A stretch of DNA of 64,000 nt from Clostridiaceae bacterium Marseille-Q4149. GTDB lineage: Bacteria; Bacillota; Clostridia; Oscillospirales; Oscillospiraceae. A program made the position numbers and the translations under genes. The notes beneath the pieces were generated by a model. The model had not been told where the DNA came from, ran no database searches, and saw only the letters and a list, made by a program, of their open reading frames with translations. The stretch spans positions 1,302,001-1,366,000 of the forward strand of contig CP073691.1 in NCBI GenBank assembly GCA_018228685.1, written 5' to 3'. This document shows, in pieces, positions 53,405-61,294 of the stretch. Position 1 is the stretch's first letter. Every line of letters starts with the position of its first letter.

Positions 53405-54445
53405 TTATTTTCGAAGGGCCTGTACGGCGGCCCGCAGGGCGTCCACGTGCTCCTGGGTGGTGGCCCAGCTGGCGCAGAAGCGCACGCCGGAATGGGTCTT
53501 ATCCACCCGTTCCCAGTATTCATAGCCGAAGCTCTTCCCCAGCTCCGCCAGCTCATCGTCCGGCATAATGGGGTACTGCTGGTTGGTGGGAGAGTCAAAC
53601 AGCAGCGGATAACCGGCGGACACGAAGATGTCGCGAATCTGATAGGCCATCTCGTCGGCGTGGCGGGAAATCTTAAAGTACAGATCGTCGGTGAACAGGG
53701 CGTCAAACTGGATGCCCAGCAGACGGCCCTTGGCCATGCGGCCGCCCCGCTGCTTCATGATGAAGCGGAAATCCTTCTTCAGCGCCGGGTTCATGATCAC
53801 CACGGCCTCGCCGAACAGGGCTCCCACCTTGGTGCCGCCGATATAGAACACGTCGCACAGGCGGGCAATCTCCGGTATGGTCAGTTCAGAGCCGTCGGCC
53901 ATAACCCCGTAGCCCAGCCGGGCCCCGTCGATGAACAGCGGCAGGCCGTATTTCCGGCAGGTGTCGTACAGAGCCGTCAGCTCCGCCTTGGAATACAGGG
54001 TGCCGCCCTCGGTGGGGTGGGAGATATACACCATGCCGGGCTGGACAATGTGCTCGGTGGACTCGTCGTTCCGGTGCCACTCCACATAATCCTGCACCTG
54101 CTGGGCGGTGATCTTCCCCTCTGCCGCAGGCAGGGTGATGACCTTGTGGCCGGTGGACTCGATGGCCCCCGCCTCGTGGCAGTTGATGTGTCCGCTGTCG
54201 GCGGACAGCACACCCTGCCAGGGCCGCAGAATGGAGGCGATCACGGTGGTGTTGGTCTGGGTGCCACCCACCAGGAAGTGAACGTCAGCCTCCGGCGCCT
54301 GGCAGACGGCGCGGATCTTCTCCCGGGCCGCCGCGCAGTATTCGTCCTCGCCGTAGCCCACGGTCTGCACCATATTGGTCTCGTTGAGCCGCGCCATCAC
54401 GCTGGGATGAGCGCCCTCCAGATAGTCGCTGTTGAAATAGATCAT
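53405..54445 (-). CDS. Threonine aldolase family PLP enzyme
   Basis: 346 residues. Fold-type I PLP enzyme: the lysine that holds PLP is in YIGGTKVGALFG (Lys206), and DGARLGYG (Asp173) contacts the pyridine nitrogen; NSDYLEGAHP and GGTQTNTTVIA fit low-specificity L-threonine aldolases, though related beta-eliminating enzymes of the same fold cannot be excluded. Its own promoter lies just upstream, and a LysR gene is next in the same direction. Confidence 0.85.
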   Translation of the reverse strand: MIYFNSDYLEGAHPSVMARLNETNMVQTVGYGEDEYCAAAREKIRAVCQAPEADVHFLVGGTQTNTTVIASILRPWQGVLSADSGHINCHEAGAIESTGHKVITLPAAEGKITAQQVQDYVEWHRNDESTEHIVQPGMVYISHPTEGGTLYSKAELTALYDTCRKYGLPLFIDGARLGYGVMADGSELTIPEIARLCDVFYIGGTKVGALFGEAVVIMNPALKKDFRFIMKQRGGRMAKGRLLGIQFDALFTDDLYFKISRHADEMAYQIRDIFVSAGYPLLFDSPTNQQYPIMPDDELAELGKSFGYEYWERVDKTHSGVRFCASWATTQEHVDALRAAVQALRK

Positions 54446-54479
54446 GGAAGCCTCTCCTTTATTCTATATACTACTCCCC

Positions 54480-54508
54480 ATCATAGCCCAGACGGCTGGA
54501 TTTGTAAA
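54480..54508 (-). promoter_or_regulatory. Promoter of the threonine aldolase gene
   Basis: On the minus strand TTTACA, a 17-base spacer and TATGAT, 35 bases before the start codon and immediately after the LysR gene. Confidence 0.75.
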
Positions 54509-54522
54509 GCAGGAAAATCATC

Positions 54523-55407
54523 TTATTTGAACCCGTTCACCTGGACCCAGGCCCGGACGTGGTCCACAAACCGCTGGGTGGAGTTGGACAGGGCCTTCTC
54601 GTCCTTGACGCCGATGGCGATGCGCCGATAAAAGGCCTTGGGCGGCTGGCAGACCACCAGCGGATAGGGACTGTGGCGCACCATCAGCTCCGGCAGCAGA
54701 CTGATGCCCAGGCCGTTGGACACCATGGACAGAATGGTCCGGTCCTCCCGTGCGATATATCGCACATGGGGCCGCACGCCCATTTCGTCGAAGGCGGCCC
54801 GGATTTCGTAATCGTCTCCCTCCTCCAGCTGGATCACCGGCTCCGTGGCCAGGGCCTCCACCGGAAAGGGATCGCTGTTGGCCAGAGGATGCCCGCAGGG
54901 CACAATGACCTTCAGTTGGTCCAGGTGCAGGGGGTACACCTGCAGTCCCTTCAGGGACGGCATCCGCAGAAATCCGCAGTCCGCCTGCCCGGTGATGATC
55001 AGCTCCTCGATCTGGTCGTAGAAGTCGCAGGTCTGTATTTCGAACTCGATGGCCGGATACAGCTTGCTGAAGGCCTTCAGGATCATGGGCAGCCACTGGG
55101 CGGAGACGCTGGAAAACGAGGCCACCTTCACAAGGCCCGCATCCATGCCCCGCAGGTCCGCCGCCTGCTGGGCCAGTCGGTGATATTCCGTGCAGAGCTG
55201 CTGAATCTGCGGAAGCAGGGCCCGGCCATCCCCGGTCAGGGTCACGCCGCCCCGGTTCCGGCTCAGCAGGGTCACCCCCAGCTCCTCCTCCAGGGAGCTG
55301 ATGGCGTGGCTGATCCCGGACTGGGAGAAGTTCAGCTCCTCCGCCGCCTTGGTAAAGCTGCCGCATTCCACGGTTTTCAGGAAAATCTGGTATTTTGTGG
55401 CGCTCAT
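54523..55407 (-). CDS. LysR family transcriptional regulator
   Basis: 294 residues from ATG 55407 (GAGGTGGGGG upstream). An N-terminal winged helix-turn-helix (KYQIFLKTVECGSFTKAAEEL, FSQSGISHAISSLEEELG, LLSRNRGGVTLT) and a periplasmic-binding-like effector domain. Such proteins usually sit beside their targets, so it may control the downstream PLP enzyme, itself, or the divergent zinc-ribbon gene. The intergenic region holds a palindrome suited to binding. Confidence 0.92.
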   Translation of the reverse strand: MSATKYQIFLKTVECGSFTKAAEELNFSQSGISHAISSLEEELGVTLLSRNRGGVTLTGDGRALLPQIQQLCTEYHRLAQQAADLRGMDAGLVKVASFSSVSAQWLPMILKAFSKLYPAIEFEIQTCDFYDQIEELIITGQADCGFLRMPSLKGLQVYPLHLDQLKVIVPCGHPLANSDPFPVEALATEPVIQLEEGDDYEIRAAFDEMGVRPHVRYIAREDRTILSMVSNGLGISLLPELMVRHSPYPLVVCQPPKAFYRRIAIGVKDEKALSNSTQRFVDHVRAWVQVNGFK

Positions 55408-55442
55408 GTCCCCCACCTCGTCTTTCTTTGACTGTATTCCTC

Positions 55443-55471
55443 ATTGTACACCCTTTTTTTCATGACTTCAA
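55443..55471 (-). promoter_or_regulatory. Promoter of the LysR gene
   Basis: On the minus strand TTGAAG, a 17-base spacer and TACAAT, about 35 bases before the LysR start. Confidence 0.7.
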
Positions 55472-55484
55472 TCGAAAATATGCG

Positions 55485-55514
55485 TTTTACAAATGTAAAA
55501 TTCTATGATATCCT
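55485..55514 (+). promoter_or_regulatory. Promoter and operator-like palindrome for the zinc-ribbon gene
   Basis: TTTACA (55486-55491), a 17-base spacer and TATCCT (55509-55514). A perfect inverted repeat TTTTACA-AA-TGTAAAA (55485-55500) covers the -35 element and could bind the divergently encoded LysR protein or another regulator. Confidence 0.7.
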
Positions 55515-55550
55515 ACCCATGGACTTGAGGAAAGAGAGGAGAAATCGAAA

Positions 55551-55802
55551 ATGGCTCTGATTACAAAGATGCATCGCTGTGCCTTCTGCGGCAGCAGTGA
55601 GGTGACGGTTTCCGAAAATGGGACCTATACCTGCCGCGACTGCGGCAAGACCGCCGACCACGGTATGCCGGCCGCCGATGTGGAGGCTGTCAACCGGATT
55701 CTGATGACCGGCGGCGATGCTGAGACCGCCGAGGAACTGCGTCGGCGCTATCCCCGGCTGGATCTGACCACCTGGTCCAAGGAGAACCGTCTCCAGTTCT
55801 GA
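55551..55802 (+). CDS. Small zinc-ribbon protein
   Basis: 83 residues, ATG 55551 behind GAGAGGAG. Two CxxC pairs (Cys10/13 and Cys28/31) form a zinc ribbon in the first 35 residues; the rest is a short helix-rich tail (AVNRILMTGGDAETAEELRRRYP). Not recognised further; no DNA-binding or enzymatic motif. Divergent from the LysR gene. Confidence 0.7.
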   Translation: MALITKMHRCAFCGSSEVTVSENGTYTCRDCGKTADHGMPAADVEAVNRILMTGGDAETAEELRRRYPRLDLTTWSKENRLQF

Positions 55803-55903
55803 ATTTGCAGCCGAGAGCGGCTATGGTTTACCTCCTTCGCCGCTGAAAATACCTGGCAGCGCCTGCTGCCCATCTTTTCCATGGGGATTTTCCTACCCCA
55901 AAC

Positions 55904-55945
55904 ATAACAAACAGCCGCGCTTGGGCATGCGCGGCTGTTTGTTAT
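55904..55945. terminator. Strong hairpin after the zinc-ribbon gene
   Basis: A perfect 17-bp stem (55904-55920 with 55929-55945) around TTGGGCAT, ending in a T-rich GTTATATA. Palindromic, so it may act on both strands. Confidence 0.8.
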
Positions 55946-55960
55946 ATATAATGAGGATTC

Positions 55961-55999
55961 AAATGGGATATCCGGCGTTTCAGGCCGGATATCCCATTT
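55961..55999 (+). terminator. Second hairpin/terminator upstream of the adenine deaminase stop
   Basis: AAATGGGATATCCGG (55961-55975) pairs with CCGGATATCCCATTT (55985-55999) and is followed by TTCATC. A tandem arrangement of two hairpins separates the convergent genes. Confidence 0.7.
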
Positions 56000-56061
56000 T
56001 TCATCGTCAGTTTTTTCGGCAGTGCCAGGTCAGCTCCAGGAGGTTCAGAGGCAGCAGCCCA

Positions 56062-57789
56062 TCACACATACCGCTGGGTCAGCACGTCGAACACGCCCCG
56101 GGTGGTCAGCCGCAGGGACGGGATCACCGGCAGAGCCATGAAGCTCAGGGTCATGAAGGGGTCAATGCCCCGGGACACGCCCAGCCGGAAGGCCTCGTCC
56201 TTGGCGGCCTCCAGGGCGCTGTTCACCATCACCAGGCTGTCGTCGGACATGATGCCCGCGATGGGCAGGGCCACCTCGCCCAGGATCTGGCCGCCGTCCA
56301 TTACGGTGATGCCGCCGCGATTCTCCACAATCCGGTTGGCGGCGGCGGCCATGTCCTCCTCGGAGGTTCCCACCACGATGATGTTGTGGCTGTCGTGGCT
56401 GATGGAGGTGGCCACGGCGCCATGCCTGAGGCCGTAGCCCTTGATATAGCCCAGGCCGATGTGGTGGGTGTTCTTATGCCGCTCGATGACGGCGATTTTC
56501 AGGATGTCCTGCTCCAGGTCGATGTGGTCGGCATAGCCCGCGTCCTCGGACACGATCTCGCCGGGCACCATGCCGATGACGGCGTGGGGGCGCTTGTCGG
56601 TGAAGTCGGCGGCGGACAGAGGGGCCACATGGAAGGTGTCGTGGGCCCGCTTGACCAGATAGGGGTCGATCTCCGGGGTGTCGAAGTCCCGCAGAACGCC
56701 GTCGTACATGAGCTTGCCCTTCTTATAGACCATCTCGATCTCGAAGTTCTCCCAGTTGTCGATGACCACAAAGTCCGCCAGATACCCGGGGGCGATGGCG
56801 CCGCGGTTGTTCAGCAGGAAGTACCGGGCGGCGGTGTACCCGGCGGCCTTCACCGCCATGATGGGGTCCGCGCCCAGGGAGATGGCCTTTTTGACGATGT
56901 AGTCGATGTGGCCCTTTTCCAGCAGGTCGTTGGGGTGCTTGTCGTCGGTGCAGAACATGCAGCGCTCGATGTACTTCTCGCACAGCAGGGGGGCCAGGGC
57001 CTCCAGGTTCCGGGCGGCGGTGCCCTCCCGGATCATGATGAACTGTCCCCGCTCCAGCTTGGCCATAGCCTCCTCCACGTTGGAGCACTCATGGTCGGAA
57101 TACACGCCGGCGGCGATGTAGGCGTTCAGGTCGTTGCCGGTAAGGCCCGGGGCGTGACCGTCGATCTTTTTATGGTGAGCCTGGGAGGCCACGATCTTTT
57201 CCACCACCTGGCTGTCGCCGTTGATGATGCCCACAAAGTTCATCATCTCCGCCAGGCCCTGGACCCGGGGATGGTCATAGAAGGAGTCGATGGCCCGATA
57301 GTCCAGATTGGCTCCGGACTCGTCCAGCGGCGTGGCCGGAACGCAGGAGGGCAGCATGAACCGCACGTCCACCGGCAGGTCCTCGGTGGCCTGGAGCATA
57401 TACTCGATGCCATCGGTGCCCATGACGTTGGCGATCTCGTGGGGGTCGGTGATGACGGTGGTGGTGCCGTGGGGCAGCACAGCCTTGGCAAACTCCTTGG
57501 GGCTTACCAGGGAGCTTTCCAGGTGAATGTGGGCGTCGATGAAGCCCGGCAGCACGATCTTGCCGCCTACGTCCGCCTCCACCTTGCCGTGGTATTCGCC
57601 CATGCCCACAATGAGCCCCTCGGCCACGGCGATGTCCCCGCGGCACAGCTCGTTGGAAAACACGTTGACGTAGGTAGCGTTTTTCAGCACCAGGTCTGCC
57701 GGGACCCGGCCCGCCGCCACGTCGATGACATGGAGCTTCTTGTTGAGCTTGCGGTTGATTTTCCCTGCGTAGCTTTCCTTCACAGCCAT
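56062..57789 (-). CDS. ade: Adenine deaminase
   Basis: 575 residues, ATG 57789 behind AGGAAGG. Converts adenine to hypoxanthine. Seen: the amidohydrolase metal site DAHIHLESS, TTTVITDPHEIANVMG, IDGHAPGLTG, GVYSDHE and the C-terminal SHDSHNIIVVG segment of the Ade family. A typical manganese/iron-dependent enzyme length. With xanthine dehydrogenase-type and 8-oxoguanine-deaminase-like genes in the window it suggests purine salvage or degradation. Confidence 0.95.
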   Translation of the reverse strand: MAVKESYAGKINRKLNKKLHVIDVAAGRVPADLVLKNATYVNVFSNELCRGDIAVAEGLIVGMGEYHGKVEADVGGKIVLPGFIDAHIHLESSLVSPKEFAKAVLPHGTTTVITDPHEIANVMGTDGIEYMLQATEDLPVDVRFMLPSCVPATPLDESGANLDYRAIDSFYDHPRVQGLAEMMNFVGIINGDSQVVEKIVASQAHHKKIDGHAPGLTGNDLNAYIAAGVYSDHECSNVEEAMAKLERGQFIMIREGTAARNLEALAPLLCEKYIERCMFCTDDKHPNDLLEKGHIDYIVKKAISLGADPIMAVKAAGYTAARYFLLNNRGAIAPGYLADFVVIDNWENFEIEMVYKKGKLMYDGVLRDFDTPEIDPYLVKRAHDTFHVAPLSAADFTDKRPHAVIGMVPGEIVSEDAGYADHIDLEQDILKIAVIERHKNTHHIGLGYIKGYGLRHGAVATSISHDSHNIIVVGTSEEDMAAAANRIVENRGGITVMDGGQILGEVALPIAGIMSDDSLVMVNSALEAAKDEAFRLGVSRGIDPFMTLSFMALPVIPSLRLTTRGVFDVLTQRYV

Positions 57790-57863
57790 GACGAAATCCT
57801 TCCTTTCTCCCGCGCAAAACGGAAACGAAACTGCAAAAGCGTTATCTCTTTTGTTAATTTCTC

Positions 57864-57892
57864 ATATTACCACAACTAATGCCGCTTGTCCA
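57864..57892 (-). promoter_or_regulatory. Promoter of adenine deaminase
   Basis: On the minus strand TGGACA, a 17-base spacer and TAATAT, about 75 bases before the start codon. The short leader shows no obvious riboswitch fold. Confidence 0.65.
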
Positions 57893-57909
57893 CTGTTTTT
57901 TCGGGAAAA

Positions 57910-58446
57910 TCACAGCCCCAGCAGGAGCTTTGCCTTCAGCACGGCGGTGACGGTTTTGCCGTCCTGAATCTCGCCGCTGAGGCACCGCTGCACCAGCTCC
58001 TGAAAGGGGATGCGCCGGACGGACAGGAACTCGTCCTCGTCGGGATGGGTGTCGCCGAAGGTCAGGCCCCGGGCCAGGTACAGATGCAGCACCTCGTCAT
58101 AGCAGCCCGGGGAGGCGATGATCTGCCCCAGGGGCTGCCAATCCGCCGCCGTGGCCCCCACTTCCTCCTTCAGTTCCCGCTGGGCGGTGACGAAGGGCTC
58201 CTCGCCGGGCTCCCGCTTCCCGGCAGGGATCTCCAGCAGCGTCCGGGAGAAGGCATAGCGGTACTGGGTCACCATGGGAACGCAGCCGTTTTCGTCCAGG
58301 GCCAGGATCCCTACGCCGCCGGGGTGCTCCACCACCTCCCGCAGGGATGTTTTCCCGTTGGGCAGGGCCACCGTGTCCACCCGCAGCCGCAGGACGCGGC
58401 CCTTGTATACCTCCCGGCTTTCCAGGCATTTTTCCGTCAGATCCAT
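57910..58446 (-). CDS. nudF: Nudix hydrolase (ADP-ribose pyrophosphatase type)
   Basis: 178 residues. The Nudix box spans residues 76-97 (Gly...Glu...REL-EEVG with the conserved spacing), and GCYDEVLHLYLARGL follows in the ADP-ribose pyrophosphatase style. The EHPGGVGILALDENG strand and YRYAFSRTLLEIPAG are typical. Removes ADP-ribose and similar compounds. Carries its own promoter. Confidence 0.88.
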   Translation of the reverse strand: MDLTEKCLESREVYKGRVLRLRVDTVALPNGKTSLREVVEHPGGVGILALDENGCVPMVTQYRYAFSRTLLEIPAGKREPGEEPFVTAQRELKEEVGATAADWQPLGQIIASPGCYDEVLHLYLARGLTFGDTHPDEDEFLSVRRIPFQELVQRCLSGEIQDGKTVTAVLKAKLLLGL

Positions 58447-58481
58447 TGTCAGAACTCCTCTCTGTGTTTACTATTTTTGCC

Positions 58482-58510
58482 ATCATACACTCGTTGGACC
58501 GGAAAAGCAA
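58482..58510 (-). promoter_or_regulatory. Promoter of the Nudix gene
   Basis: On the minus strand TTGCTT, a 17-base spacer and TATGAT, about 35 bases before the start codon. Confidence 0.7.
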
Positions 58511-58547
58511 GCCCTGGGTTATTCTGAAAGAAGGATAAGGCTTCACC

Positions 58548-58576
58548 TTGCGAAGAATGAATGAATATGGTATAAT
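58548..58576 (+). promoter_or_regulatory. Promoter of the xanthine dehydrogenase-type gene
   Basis: TTGCGA, a 17-base spacer and TATAAT with a TGG extended -10, about 64 bases before the start. Divergent from the Nudix promoter. Confidence 0.8.
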
Positions 58577-58639
58577 CAGCGGTAATGTTTGAGATCACGC
58601 CCCCATATGTCGGCGGGCCGGGACAAAGGAGACGATCAC

Positions 58640-61228
58640 ATGGCAACCTTCACCGTTAACGGGCAGAGCGTGACCGTGGAAAAAAATCAGAAGCTCATCC
58701 GCTTTCTGCGGGATACCCTGCATCTGACCTCCGTTAAGGATGGGTGCAGCGAGGGCGCCTGCGGCACCTGCCACGTCCTCATCGACGGCAAGCCCACCAA
58801 GGCCTGCATCCCCCAGACCGACCGGCTGGAGGGGCGGACCGTTCTCACGGTGGAGGGCCTGTCCGACTGGGAAAAGCAGGTGTATACCTTCGCCTTCGGC
58901 GAGGCGGGAGCCGTTCAGTGCGGCTTCTGCATCCCCGGCATGGTCATCTCCGCCAAGGGGCTGCTGGACGTGAATCCCGATCCCACCCGGGAGGAGGCCG
59001 CCTTCGCCATCCGCAACAACATCTGCCGCTGCACCGGCTATGTGAAGATCATCGACGGCATCCTGCTGGCGGCTAAGATTCTCCGGGAGGGGAAGCTGCC
59101 GGAGGCCTCCGCCGACGACTGGAAAATGGGCAGCCGGGTCCACCGGCTGGACGTGGAGGAAAAGGTGCTGGGCACCGGCCAGTACCCCGACGACGTGTAT
59201 GTGGACGGAATGTGCTACGGCGGCGCGGTGCGCAGCCGGTACGCCCGGGCCCGGGTCCTGTCCATCGACGTCAGCGCCGCCCAGGCCCTGCCCGGCGTGG
59301 TGTGCGTACTGACCCAGAAGGACATCCCTGGCAAGGTCAACGTGGGCCACCTGAAAAAGGACCAGCCCACCCTGATCGGCGTGGGCGAGATCACCCACTA
59401 TCTGGGGGACTCCGTGGCCCTGATCTGCGCCCGGGACCAGGAGACCCTGGAGACCGCCAAGAAGCTGGTGAAGGTAGAATATGAGGTCCTCCCTGCCGTG
59501 CACAGTCCCCAGGAGGCTGCCGCCCCGGACGCGCCCCTGGTGTTCGAGGGGGACGAGAGCAACGTTCAGGCCTATAAGCACGTCTCCCGGGGCGACGCAG
59601 ACGGCGCTATCAAGAATGCAAAATATGTGCTGACCCAGCACTTCCACACCCCCTGGACCGAGCACGCCTTCCTGGAGCCGGAGTGCTGCGTGGCTCTGCC
59701 CCTGGAAAACGGCGGCGTGAAGCTGCTGACCTCGGACCAGAGCGCGCACACCACCATGCACGAGTGCGCCGCCATGCTGGGGGTGGACTATGACCACTGC
59801 CAGGTCCAGAATATGTTGGTGGGCGGCGGCTTCGGCGGCAAGGAGGATATGTCCGTCCAGCACCACGCCGCCCTGCTGGCGTATATCGCCCGGGTGCCGG
59901 TGAAGGTGAAGCTGTCCCGGCAGGAGTCCATCCTGGTCCACCCCAAGCGCCACAGCTTCGACATGGACTTCACCATGGGCTGCGATGAAAACGGCATCAT
60001 TCAGGGGGTCAAGGCCAGCGTGGTGTCCGACACCGGTGCCTTTGCCTCTCTGGGAGGGCCGGTTCTGGAGCGGGCCTGCACCCATGCCGCCGGGCCTTAT
60101 GCCTATGAAAACTTCGAGATCGAGGGCCGCGCCTATTATACCAACAATCCTCCCGCCGGAGCCTTCCGGGGCTTCGGCGTGACCCAGACCTGCTTCTGCA
60201 CGGAGACACTGCTCAATGAGATGGCGGACCTGGTGGGCATCAGTCCCTGGGAGATCCGCTATCGCAACGCCATCCGTCCCGGCGGCGTCCTGCCCAACGG
60301 CCAGATCGTGGACAACTCCACCGGCCTGGTGGAGACGCTGGAGGCCATCAAACCCGCCTATGACGAGGCCGTGAAGAACGGCGACCCGGTGGGCATCGCC
60401 TGCGCCATGAAGAACGCCGGCGTGGGCGTGGGCATCCCCGACTGGGGCCGCTGCAAGCTGATCGTGGAGGAGGACCGCAAGCTGCATATTTATTCCGGTG
60501 CCTCCTGCATCGGCCAGGGCCTGGGCACCGTGCTGGTGCAGGTGGTGGTCACCAACACCGGCCTCCACCGGGACGACATCGTCTATGAGCGCAGCAACAC
60601 CTGGATCGCCCCGGATTCCGGCGACACCTCCGGCTCCCGCCAGACTCTGGTCACCGGCGAGGCCACCCGCCGGGCCTGCGAAAAGCTCAGCGCCGCTCTG
60701 GAGGGCAAGACCCTGGGCGACCTGGTGGGCCAGGAGTTTTACGGCGAGTATCTGGCCAAGACGGACCCCCTGGGCGCGGACGTGCCCAACCCCGTCAGCC
60801 ATGTGGCCTACGGCTACGCCACCCAGATGTGCGTTCTGGACAAGAAAACCGGCCGCATCAAGAAGCTGGTGGCCGCCCACGATGTGGGCAAGGCCGTGAA
60901 CCCTCTCAGCTGCGAGGGACAGATCGAGGGCGGCGTGGTCATGAGCATGGGCTACGCCCTGACGGAGCAGTATCCCATTGACGACACCTGCAAGCCCACT
61001 GCCAAATATGGCACCCTGGGCCTGTTCCGGGCCAATCAGATCCCGCCGGAGATCCAGGCCATCGTGGTGGAGAAGCCCGGCCTCAACGTGGCCGGAGGCG
61101 CCATCGGTATCGGTGAGATCACCTCCATCCCCACGGCTCCCGCCATTGCCGACGCCTATTACCGGCTGGACGGTCAGCGCCGCCTGACCCTCCCCCTGGA
61201 GAACACCCCCTACGCTAAGAAAAAGTAA
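58640..61228 (+). CDS. Molybdenum hydroxylase of the selenium-dependent xanthine dehydrogenase type
   Basis: 862 residues, ATG 58640 behind AAAGGAG. Domain order: plant-type 2Fe-2S (Cys36, 41, 44, 56), helical 2Fe-2S (Cys94, 97, 129, 131), then the two molybdopterin-binding domains from about residue 180. GGGFGGKED, the AFRGFGVTQ and GSRQTLV region and a late GEITSIPTAPA fit. There is no FAD domain, so the electron acceptor differs from classical XDH. The fused layout and the KDGCSEGACGTC and GFCIPGMVISAKG segments match what I remember of the selenium-dependent XDH family; substrate (xanthine, hypoxanthine or another purine) is inferred. The selenium there is not selenocysteine, and no in-frame UGA is seen. 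Confidence 0.85.
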   Translation: MATFTVNGQSVTVEKNQKLIRFLRDTLHLTSVKDGCSEGACGTCHVLIDGKPTKACIPQTDRLEGRTVLTVEGLSDWEKQVYTFAFGEAGAVQCGFCIPGMVISAKGLLDVNPDPTREEAAFAIRNNICRCTGYVKIIDGILLAAKILREGKLPEASADDWKMGSRVHRLDVEEKVLGTGQYPDDVYVDGMCYGGAVRSRYARARVLSIDVSAAQALPGVVCVLTQKDIPGKVNVGHLKKDQPTLIGVGEITHYLGDSVALICARDQETLETAKKLVKVEYEVLPAVHSPQEAAAPDAPLVFEGDESNVQAYKHVSRGDADGAIKNAKYVLTQHFHTPWTEHAFLEPECCVALPLENGGVKLLTSDQSAHTTMHECAAMLGVDYDHCQVQNMLVGGGFGGKEDMSVQHHAALLAYIARVPVKVKLSRQESILVHPKRHSFDMDFTMGCDENGIIQGVKASVVSDTGAFASLGGPVLERACTHAAGPYAYENFEIEGRAYYTNNPPAGAFRGFGVTQTCFCTETLLNEMADLVGISPWEIRYRNAIRPGGVLPNGQIVDNSTGLVETLEAIKPAYDEAVKNGDPVGIACAMKNAGVGVGIPDWGRCKLIVEEDRKLHIYSGASCIGQGLGTVLVQVVVTNTGLHRDDIVYERSNTWIAPDSGDTSGSRQTLVTGEATRRACEKLSAALEGKTLGDLVGQEFYGEYLAKTDPLGADVPNPVSHVAYGYATQMCVLDKKTGRIKKLVAAHDVGKAVNPLSCEGQIEGGVVMSMGYALTEQYPIDDTCKPTAKYGTLGLFRANQIPPEIQAIVVEKPGLNVAGGAIGIGEITSIPTAPAIADAYYRLDGQRRLTLPLENTPYAKKK

Positions 61229-61235
61229 AGCCGCA

Positions 61236-61280
61236 AAATAAGATCATGCCCGGTGCAATGCACCGGGCATGATCTTATTT
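61236..61280. terminator. Terminator between xdh and the P-type ATPase
   Basis: A perfect 21-bp stem (61236-61256 with 61260-61280) around AAT, flanked by A- and T-rich ends. It serves two convergent genes. Confidence 0.9.
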
Positions 61281-61294
61281 AATTTGTGGTTTCA

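Noticed and set aside
51796..53706. N-terminal extension of pckA to 636 residues
   Set aside because: The extra part is antisense-like and overlaps the aldolase gene; ATG 53361 has GAGGAGG and gives normal PEPCK length.
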